The translations under genes and the position numbers were made by a program. Shown piece by piece: positions 21,772 through 28,286 of a stretch of 64,000 nt of DNA. The stretch is taken from contig CALYBQ010000010.1 of NCBI GenBank assembly GCA_944415565.1, forward strand, positions 1 through 64,000. Direction: 5' to 3'. Positions within the stretch are counted from its first letter, which is position 1; every line of letters starts with the position of its first letter. Origin of the DNA: an uncultured Rikenellaceae bacterium. GTDB lineage: Bacteria; Bacteroidota; Bacteroidia; Bacteroidales; Rikenellaceae. Below the pieces are notes generated by a model, which was not told where the DNA came from, made no database searches, and worked only from the letters and a program-made list of their open reading frames with translations.

Positions 21772-22081
21772 CTGGTTGTCGTCTGTTTGGTTGTTTCCCT
21801 TTTTGTGCCGCTTGTGACGGATTCTTGCTTTTCTGTTGTTTTGTGCTTTGCCGTTCTTTCATCAGCGTTTGCCTGATCTTTGCGAGTCTGGCTTCGGCGG
21901 CCTCCAAATCGTCGCACGGGACTAAAACCCCGTCTATCCCGACCGATGGGATCGCCAATTCTTGAGGACTCAAAGACGTTATCTTAACGTTTGTATGAGG
22001 TCCCGGCTTATTCGGGTTGACTCCTTTCTTGACTAACATGCCGTACATGGGCGTATCGGGGTCGAAACCCGTGTACCTCAT
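21758..22081 (-). CDS. small protein, downstream half of an amber-split gene
   Basis: 107 residues starting MRYTGFDPDTPMYGMLVKKG, with a Lys/Gln/Asn-rich tail that overlaps the DUF58 start by 14 bases. It has no signal of its own. It is in exactly the same frame as the secreted small protein upstream: only TAG plus three sense codons (Tyr-Ile-Thr) separate that protein from this ATG. The simplest reading is that both are one ~213-codon gene broken by a nonsense codon at 22091-22093. Alternatives are a reinitiation product or amber readthrough. No family recognised. Confidence 0.6.
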   Translation of the reverse strand: MRYTGFDPDTPMYGMLVKKGVNPNKPGPHTNVKITSLSPQELAIPSVGIDGVLVPCDDLEAAEARLAKIRQTLMKERQSTKQQKSKNPSQAAQKGKQPNRRQPVGNQ

Positions 22082-22090
22082 CGTGATGTA

Positions 22091-22399
22091 CTACCCTTTT
22101 TTTACCTTCCCTTCTCTTTTCGCATTATAGTCTGTTGCAGGCGAGTCGCTGAGATAGTAATTGAACGTTGCGTCTGTAAACTTTATCCCGTCCATATATA
22201 TGAGGTGTCTGCCTGCTTTTTTGTCGAAAATGAAGAAAATCTCGCTGCCGATTGGTCCGGAATGGTCCGAGCATGCGTGCCTCCATGCGGTGGAGGTCAG
22301 AATGTCCAGATCGTTCTTTGGTTTCTTCGCTTCTGCTCGCGGGATTCCTGTTAGGAATATCACAAGGGATAAAATAAGAAGACCGAATGCGTTTTTCAT
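22091..22399 (-). CDS. small secreted protein, upstream half of an amber-split gene
   Basis: 102 residues with a clear signal peptide (MKNAFGLLILSLVIFLTG, cleavage near AEA) and a short mature domain (TSTAWRHACSDHSGPIGSE, then FDKKAGRHLIYMDG) that stops abruptly after KVKKG at an in-frame TAG. The frame stays open beyond that stop for 110 more codons, up to 21758. It lies between moxR and the DUF58 gene, where conserved Bat operons normally need no such gene. No family recognised. Confidence 0.65.
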   Translation of the reverse strand: MKNAFGLLILSLVIFLTGIPRAEAKKPKNDLDILTSTAWRHACSDHSGPIGSEIFFIFDKKAGRHLIYMDGIKFTDATFNYYLSDSPATDYNAKREGKVKKG

Positions 22400-22449
22400 G
22401 ACTCAAGGGTTTTTAGGTTAGCCTTGCCGCCGCTGTCGGGCGTTGACCG

Positions 22450-23448
22450 CTACGGCACCTCGACGTTGTTCAGTATCTCGGTGATGATCTCTTCGGTCGA
22501 GATGTTCTCGGCTTCGGCCTCGTATGTCAGTCCTATCCTGTGGCGCAGAACGTCGTGGCACACGGCACGCACGTCTTCCGGAATGACGTAACCGCGGCGT
22601 TTGATGAAAGCATACGCTTTGGCAGCCTTTGCCAGCGAGATGCTTGCTCGCGGCGAACCGCCGTACCCGATGAGGGTAGCGAGCTGCTGGAGATTGTAGT
22701 CTTGCGGCTCCCTTGTGGCGAAGATTATGTCGATGATGTATTTTTCGATCTTTTCGTCCATGTAAACGTCGTTCACTACGCCGCGAGCCTTCACGATGTC
22801 CTCGGGTGTTATCACCTTGTTGACCTTCGGCATGCCGCCGCCTGAGAGGTTGAGGCGCACGATGTCGCGTTCCTCCTGTTTCTTGGGATATGTGATCCTC
22901 GCCTTGAGCATGAAACGGTCTACCTGCGCCTCGGGCAGCGGATAAGTACCCTCCTGTTCCAGCGGGTTCTGTGTCGCGAGCACGAGGAACGGCTGCGGCA
23001 GCGGATAGGTCTCGTCGCCGATAGTCACCTGCCGTTCCTGCATGGCTTCGAGCAGTGCGCTCTGCACTTTGGCTGGAGAACGGTTGATCTCGTCGGCGAG
23101 TATGAAGTTGGCGAATACAGGCCCTTTCTTCACCGTGAACTCCTCTTTCTTCTGTGAGTATATCAGCGTACCGATAAGGTCGGCCGGCAGAAGGTCGGGG
23201 GTGAACTGTATACGGCTGAACTTTGCGTCCACGGCTTGCGCGAGAGTCGTGATGGCGAGTGTCTTGGCGAGTCCCGGCACGCCTTCGAGCAGTATGTGCC
23301 CGTTGGACAGAAGGCCGATGAGCAAAGTGTCCAACAGGTGTTTCTGGCCTATTATCACTTTGCCCATCTCCATGTAAAGCGTGTCGACGAAAACGCTTTC
23401 GCGTTCGATGCGTTCGTTCAGCTCCTTGATATTTATAACGTCGCTCAT
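22450..23448 (-). CDS. moxR: MoxR family AAA+ ATPase
   Basis: 332-residue AAA+ ATPase thought to act as a chaperone for VWA/Bat envelope complexes. The Walker A motif is GVPGLAKT (about 56-63), Walker B FILADEINRSP and sensor 1 LATQNPLEQEGTYPLPEAQ; the C-terminal lid includes SPRASISLAKAAKAYA. First gene of the Bat operon, transcribed divergently from uvrD, with 193 bases between the two starts. Confidence 0.95.
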   Translation of the reverse strand: MSDVINIKELNERIERESVFVDTLYMEMGKVIIGQKHLLDTLLIGLLSNGHILLEGVPGLAKTLAITTLAQAVDAKFSRIQFTPDLLPADLIGTLIYSQKKEEFTVKKGPVFANFILADEINRSPAKVQSALLEAMQERQVTIGDETYPLPQPFLVLATQNPLEQEGTYPLPEAQVDRFMLKARITYPKKQEERDIVRLNLSGGGMPKVNKVITPEDIVKARGVVNDVYMDEKIEKYIIDIIFATREPQDYNLQQLATLIGYGGSPRASISLAKAAKAYAFIKRRGYVIPEDVRAVCHDVLRHRIGLTYEAEAENISTEEIITEILNNVEVP

Positions 23449-23546
23449 GTTTTATTTTGGATTGTTTAGGTTTCGTTTGCGTCCGCATGGCAGAGGCGGT
23501 CATGGACCTGTCTTTGCCGCTTCGTTTTCTTTGAACGCGGCATTCA

Positions 23547-23554
23547 CAAATTTA
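23547..23554 (-). promoter_or_regulatory. -7 box (TAAATTTG) of the moxR/Bat operon
   Basis: Minus-strand TAnnTTTG match about 100 bases upstream of moxR in the divergent intergenic region. Confidence 0.45.
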
Positions 23555-23619
23555 TTATAAATTTTCTAAAAAATATAGTCCCGCCGTATATATGTAAGGC
23601 GAAATCGGTATAAAAGACA

Positions 23620-23627
23620 TAACTTTG
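23620..23627 (+). promoter_or_regulatory. -7 box (TAACTTTG) of uvrD operon
   Basis: TAnnTTTG match 14 bases before the ATG at 23642, implying a very short leader. Confidence 0.5.
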
Positions 23628-23641
23628 TAAATCGCAAAAGA

Positions 23642-26137
23642 ATGGAGAGAGAAGTGTCTGAATTACTCAAAAACCTTAATGAAGCCCAACGGGCCGCGGT
23701 AGTGAATTACGACATGCCGTCGCTTATCGTTGCCGGAGCGGGGTCGGGAAAGACCCGTGTGCTCACCAGCCGTATAGCATATATGCTCGAACAGGGAGTG
23801 CCGCCATGGCGGATATTGGCGCTTACGTTCACCAATAAAGCTGCTGCCGAGATGCGCGAGCGTATTGCCCAGATGGTGTCGAAAGAGCAGAGCGACCGCC
23901 TGTGGATGGGAACGTTCCACTCCATTTTCCTCAAGATATTGCGTATGGAGGCCGACAAGCTGGGCTATCCGGCGAGTTTCACTATATACGACACCTCCGA
24001 CAGCCGCAATCTGATAAAGAGCATTGTCAAGGAGATGAATCTCCCGGACGACAACTATAAGCCCAACGCCATACATTCGCGTATTTCTTTGGCCAAGAAC
24101 AACCTCGTGACGCCTGCGGCATACGAAGCTAATCCGTCGTACATAGCCGAGGACCGCCAGCACAAAATGCCCGATTTCATCGAGGTATACAAGGCGTATA
24201 TGCGCCGCTGCAAGGAGAATGCCGCGATGGATTTCGACGATATGTTGCTCAATATCAATATCCTGTTCCGCGATTTCCCGGACGTGTTGGCCAAGTATCA
24301 GGAGAGGTTTCAATACATATTGGTGGACGAGTATCAGGATACGAACTACGCACAGTATATCATAATTCGCCGGCTTGCCGAGAAGCACCATAAGGTGTGT
24401 GTGGTGGGGGACGACGCGCAGAGCATCTACTCGTTCCGCGGAGCTAAGATCGAGAATATACTCAAGTTCCGCAACGATTTTCCGCAGGCGCAGATATTCA
24501 AACTTGAACAGAACTATCGTTCGACCCAGACCATAGTGGGGGCGGCGAACAGCGTTATCGAGAAGAACAAGAACCGCCTCGACAAGGCTTCGTTCTCGAA
24601 AGGCGACGAGGGTGCGCCTATAAAGGTTATGAAGGCCTATACGGATCAGGAAGAGGCTTCGTTGGTGGCCGACGAGATACGTTCGTTGTCACGCGACGGG
24701 GCAAAGTGGAGCGAGATAGCCCTGCTGTACCGCACGAATATGCAGTCGCGCGTGTTCGAGGAGGCTTTCCGCCGGCGCGGCATACCTTATCGTATCTATG
24801 GCGGCATGTCGTTCTACCAGCGCAAGGAGGTCAAGGATATGATGGCCTACATGCAGCTTATAGTTAACCCGAACGATGATGTGGCTTTTCGCCGTATCGT
24901 GAACTATCCGACGCGCGGTATCGGCGATACTACTGTGGGGCGTCTGGCTCAGGCCGCTTCGGAGCAGGGGCAAAGTATCTGGACGTTCGTTACGACGGGC
25001 GACCTGAAAGGGGCCGGCCTGAACGCCGGTGCGGAGCGCAAGGTGAAGGAGTTCACGGAGCTTATCAGCTCGCTGTCGCAAGACCGCACGACCATGTCGC
25101 TGTTCGAATTCGGAGAGAATGTTGCCGTTAAGAGCGGTATCATGGGCAGTTATCGCATGGAGAATACGCCGGAATCCCAGAGTGCTTTGCAGAATATCAA
25201 GGAGTTGCTCAACTCCATGCAGTTTTTCTCGGAACAGCAGCAGGCTGAGATGCAATTCGATCCCACTACGGGCGAACCTGTCGAGGGAGTAGTGGCTGAA
25301 CCTTCCGTTACCGAATGGCTGCAGAGCGTCACTCTGCTTACGGATATGGACGAGCAAGAGGAAGATAAGGAGAAAGTGACTCTGATGACGGTCCATTCGG
25401 CTAAGGGATTGGAATTCAGGTATGTGTTTGTCGTAGGGTTGGAAGAGAATTTGTTCCCGAGCATGAGAAGTATGAATGGCGAGGATGATGTCGAGGAGGA
25501 GCGCCGGCTGTTCTATGTAGCCATTACGCGTGCAGAGAGCAGAGCGTGGCTTTCGTTCGCAGGGAATCGTTTTCAGTGGGGTAAGATGGCGTCGAGTTCG
25601 CCGAGCCGTTTCCTTTCGGAGATAGACCCGAAATATCTCGACATGGCTTTCGATCTGAGCGAAGCCGGTGGGCGGGACCGTCCGGCAGAGATGGTCCGTA
25701 AGAATTATAACGACAATAACGAACGTGCGCGCGAGGATAGGTCGCAGTATGCAGGCCGAGGACAATCTTACGGCGGTAACAGACAGGGGGGGGGCGACCG
25801 TCAGCGACAGCCTTGGGAGCGCCGTACCGAATCGTCGAAGCCTGTTCCGAGATATGAGGCGCCGCGTCCTGTCGAAGGTCCGGGAAGCCGCTTTAAAAGT
25901 ATGGGCAAGCGGGTGGCTGGCGCTGACGTGGTACAGGACGCTCCGACGCCGCAAGCGGTTTCGGACAGCAGTTTGTTTGCGGTCGGCCAGAGAGTGTCGC
26001 ACGCCAAGTTCGGTAAGGGGACCATATCTCTAATCGAGCATTTCGGTGGAGATAGGAAGATAACGGTGCAGTTCGATGATCCGGCGGCCGGAAAGAAGAC
26101 TTTGCTTAGCAAATATGCCAAGCTCGCAATAATATAA
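23642..26137 (+). CDS. ATP-dependent DNA helicase, UvrD/PcrA type
   Basis: 831-residue superfamily 1A helicase acting in repair and fork maintenance. The motifs appear in order: Q motif LNEAQRAAV, Walker A AGAGSGKT (about 31-38), Ia LTFTNKAAAEMRERI, II VDEYQDTNY, III VVGDDAQSIYSFRGA, IV YRS, V TVHSAKGLEF and VI FYVAITRAE. After ~residue 680 there is a disordered Gly/Arg/Gln-rich linker. It is followed by the conserved C-terminal module VGQRVSHAKFGKGTI typical of PcrA/UvrD. A run of nine Gs (25786-25794) lies within the linker. It starts an operon with the methyltransferase-like gene and nth. Confidence 0.95.
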   Translation: MEREVSELLKNLNEAQRAAVVNYDMPSLIVAGAGSGKTRVLTSRIAYMLEQGVPPWRILALTFTNKAAAEMRERIAQMVSKEQSDRLWMGTFHSIFLKILRMEADKLGYPASFTIYDTSDSRNLIKSIVKEMNLPDDNYKPNAIHSRISLAKNNLVTPAAYEANPSYIAEDRQHKMPDFIEVYKAYMRRCKENAAMDFDDMLLNINILFRDFPDVLAKYQERFQYILVDEYQDTNYAQYIIIRRLAEKHHKVCVVGDDAQSIYSFRGAKIENILKFRNDFPQAQIFKLEQNYRSTQTIVGAANSVIEKNKNRLDKASFSKGDEGAPIKVMKAYTDQEEASLVADEIRSLSRDGAKWSEIALLYRTNMQSRVFEEAFRRRGIPYRIYGGMSFYQRKEVKDMMAYMQLIVNPNDDVAFRRIVNYPTRGIGDTTVGRLAQAASEQGQSIWTFVTTGDLKGAGLNAGAERKVKEFTELISSLSQDRTTMSLFEFGENVAVKSGIMGSYRMENTPESQSALQNIKELLNSMQFFSEQQQAEMQFDPTTGEPVEGVVAEPSVTEWLQSVTLLTDMDEQEEDKEKVTLMTVHSAKGLEFRYVFVVGLEENLFPSMRSMNGEDDVEEERRLFYVAITRAESRAWLSFAGNRFQWGKMASSSPSRFLSEIDPKYLDMAFDLSEAGGRDRPAEMVRKNYNDNNERAREDRSQYAGRGQSYGGNRQGGGDRQRQPWERRTESSKPVPRYEAPRPVEGPGSRFKSMGKRVAGADVVQDAPTPQAVSDSSLFAVGQRVSHAKFGKGTISLIEHFGGDRKITVQFDDPAAGKKTLLSKYAKLAII

Positions 26138-26149
26138 AATATATTTGGG

Positions 26150-26857
26150 ATGTTCGGAAGTAGGATAAAGAGGCGTCTGAAGCGCGTCGAGGAGAATACG
26201 AACCGAAAACTTAATGAATTGATATGGGCCGAGGTCTTTAAGTGTGCAGTGCAGGATTCGGAATGGTTCGTGCGGAGGTCGCTCTGCCCGGGGCGTTGGG
26301 CCATGGGTTTTCCGGCACTTTATGTCCTGTTTAGGATATTGGATAATTTTCGTCCCGTGTCGATACTCGAATTCGGTTTGGGAGAGAGTTCTAAGATGAC
26401 CATGCAGTACAAGGCTGGCAATCCGGATGCGGATTTGACGGTGATAGAGCACGACGAGTCGTGGAAAGAGTTGTTCTGTGCAAAATACGGCATGGCGGAA
26501 CTCGTGAAGGTCGTGCCTCTTGAGATAACTGCCGACGAGCCGCCGCATATCGGATACAAAGATCTGTTGCCGGTCATTGAGGGTCGTAAGTATGACTGTA
26601 TACTGGTAGACGGGCCGTGGGGATGCGAAAAGGATTCGCACGATCATATCCTCGATATAATAGAGGCAGGGCTTCTGGCGGAAGAGTTCGTAATTTTGTT
26701 CGATGATGTTCACCGTCAGGGAGAGAAAGATACGGTGGATAAAATGTACGTGGTGTTGGACAAGAAAGGCATCATGTTCGAAAAGCATGTGTATTCGGGA
26801 GAGAAGGATACGTTGTTGGTTTGCTCTCCGCGACATAAGTATTTGTGTTCATTATAA
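26150..26857 (+). CDS. class I SAM-dependent methyltransferase-like protein
   Basis: 235-residue protein. A nucleotide-binding loop VSILEFGLGESSKM is followed by an acidic strand end VIEHDESW and a later ILVDGPWG, which together suggest a Rossmann-fold methyltransferase. The N-terminal 50 residues are basic. It lies 12 bases after uvrD and its stop overlaps the region of the nth start, so it is in the same operon. Similar proteins occur in surface-polysaccharide loci; the substrate cannot be told here. Confidence 0.7.
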   Translation: MFGSRIKRRLKRVEENTNRKLNELIWAEVFKCAVQDSEWFVRRSLCPGRWAMGFPALYVLFRILDNFRPVSILEFGLGESSKMTMQYKAGNPDADLTVIEHDESWKELFCAKYGMAELVKVVPLEITADEPPHIGYKDLLPVIEGRKYDCILVDGPWGCEKDSHDHILDIIEAGLLAEEFVILFDDVHRQGEKDTVDKMYVVLDKKGIMFEKHVYSGEKDTLLVCSPRHKYLCSL

Positions 26858-27507
26858 AATTTGTTGCTGTGACCATAAAGGAGAGATACGAAGGGGTTAT
26901 CCGTTGGTTTTCGGAGAATATGCCGATGGCCGAAACGGAACTCGTTTACGACACCCCGTACCAGTTGCTCGTGGCTACGATACTCGCCGCGCAGTGTACC
27001 GACAAGCGTGTGAACATGACCACGCCTGCGCTTTTCGATAAATATCCGACGCCGCAACATTTGGCCGAGGCCGAGCCGGAGGAGGTTTTCGCTTACATTA
27101 AAAGCATATCATATCCAAACAATAAGGCCCGCCATCTGGTCAATATGGCTAAAATGGTGGTGAGCGAGTTCGGCGGCGAGATACCTACCGATCTCGACCA
27201 GTTGCAGAGGCTGCCCGGCGTTGGGCGTAAGACGGCAAACGTCATGGGGGCGGTCATCTTCAATAAAAATGTGATGCCGGTAGATACGCATGTCTTTAGG
27301 GTGTCGGCCCGGATAGGCTTGTCGGTCAACGCCAAAACTCCATTGCAGACCGAGATGCAGCTTACCAAGCATATTCCTGCCGATCTGTTGCCGTTGGCGC
27401 ACCATTGGCTCATACTGCACGGGCGTTATGTGTGTATGGCCCGCAAGCCTCATTGCGATAAGTGCGGTGTTACGGACTATTGCAAGTACTTCGCGCAAAA
27501 CGGTTAA
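26845..27507 (+). CDS. nth: endonuclease III (base-excision repair DNA glycosylase/AP lyase)
   Basis: Removes oxidised pyrimidines and cleaves the abasic site. The helix-hairpin-helix LQRLPGVGRKTANV with the catalytic lysine, the catalytic Asp in VDTHVFRVSARIG and the C-terminal 4Fe-4S cluster (C-x6-C-x2-C-x5-C in CMARKPHCDKCGVTDYC) are complete. The GTG at 26845 overlaps the preceding gene by 13 bases; an in-frame GTG at 26869 (TIKERYEGVIRWF) matches the usual family N-terminus better and may be the real start. Confidence 0.95.
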   Translation: MFIIKFVAVTIKERYEGVIRWFSENMPMAETELVYDTPYQLLVATILAAQCTDKRVNMTTPALFDKYPTPQHLAEAEPEEVFAYIKSISYPNNKARHLVNMAKMVVSEFGGEIPTDLDQLQRLPGVGRKTANVMGAVIFNKNVMPVDTHVFRVSARIGLSVNAKTPLQTEMQLTKHIPADLLPLAHHWLILHGRYVCMARKPHCDKCGVTDYCKYFAQNG

Positions 27508-27817
27508 CGGCTTTAGATGCTATTGTCGAGGGCGTTTGATTACGTGCGCGTAAGCCGCTTTGAAAAATAGGTTTTGGACGGTATTGCCGTTGAGTGAGAA
27601 TATAAGCCCCTGCCAAAAGTCTGGCGGGGGCTTGTGTAGACTGAGGCTGCTTGGGGAATATCTTCGGACGTATCTTGGAGTTTGTTGTGATACGTGAGAA
27701 GTGTTATCCCATAGCGCTTCTCATATCTGGAATGTTACTTGCCCGGGCATAAGTCACGCAGATAGCGGTTGCTTGCAAAACCGTGTCGTTGGAATCTGCG
27801 GCTGTCCGATTTTTGGA
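27508..27817. other. 310-base intergenic region with two hairpins
   Basis: Between nth (+) and the convergent thioesterase gene (-). It holds the hairpin at 27604-27633 and a second 12-bp stem with two G-U pairs (27695-27706 with 27712-27723, loop TCCCA). I see no open frame or tRNA in it. Confidence 0.6.
27604..27633 (+). terminator. hairpin after nth, probable terminator
   Basis: A 12-bp stem with one G-U pair (27604-27615 with 27622-27633), about 100 bases after nth. The T tail is short. Confidence 0.55.
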
Positions 27818-28204
27818 TTATCCCTGTTTGCGGTAGCAGATAGCGTCGAAGATAGCCACTTCCGTACCGTCCTGTCTTTTGACGCTTATGTGGTATTGGG
27901 CTATCCTTTTGCGGAGCAGCGTCTCTTCTGCTGTGGCGGTGAGTACGTCGCCTTCGAATGCCGATTCGAGATAGCGTATGTCCGACTGCATGGAGAACGC
28001 CAGTATCCCGTGTGCGTTTACGGCTGCTGCCAATGCGAAATCGGCGAGTGTGAATATCGAGCCGCCTTGTGCGACTCCGTATGCGTTAAGGTGTCTCTTT
28101 TCAATCGTCAGTTTGGCCGTTGCGCTCCCCGGGGCGACATCTTCGAGTGTGATGCCTACCTCTGCGGCGAAAGCGTCTTTCTTCATCAGTTCTTTGTAAT
28201 CCAT
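27818..28204 (-). CDS. hotdog-fold acyl-CoA thioesterase, PaaI family
   Basis: 128-residue cytoplasmic thioesterase, expected to hydrolyse acyl- or aryl-CoA esters. The family core is visible: HLNAYGVAQGGSIFTLADFALAAA, in which the catalytic Asp and the GG of the hotdog helix sit, and the later DVLTATAEE and YHISVKRQDG strands. It lies downstream of ppdK on the same strand but behind a terminator hairpin. The physiological substrate cannot be inferred. Confidence 0.9.
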   Translation of the reverse strand: MDYKELMKKDAFAAEVGITLEDVAPGSATAKLTIEKRHLNAYGVAQGGSIFTLADFALAAAVNAHGILAFSMQSDIRYLESAFEGDVLTATAEETLLRKRIAQYHISVKRQDGTEVAIFDAICYRKQG

Positions 28205-28239
28205 TGTATTAAAATTGTTACTGTATGTATGTGATGTCG

Positions 28240-28269
28240 AATAAAGGGACCTTTCAGGGTCCCTTTATT
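28240..28269 (-). terminator. terminator between ppdK and the thioesterase gene
   Basis: A perfect 12-bp stem (28240-28251 with 28258-28269) around a 6-base loop, 18 bases past the ppdK stop on the minus strand. Confidence 0.75.
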
Positions 28270-28286
28270 CTTTGGCCCTAGGCCCT

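Noticed and set aside
22094-22103. Frameshift in the A7 run as the cause of the split small gene
   Set aside because: The two halves are already in the same frame; only the TAG separates them, so a nonsense change explains it without slippage.
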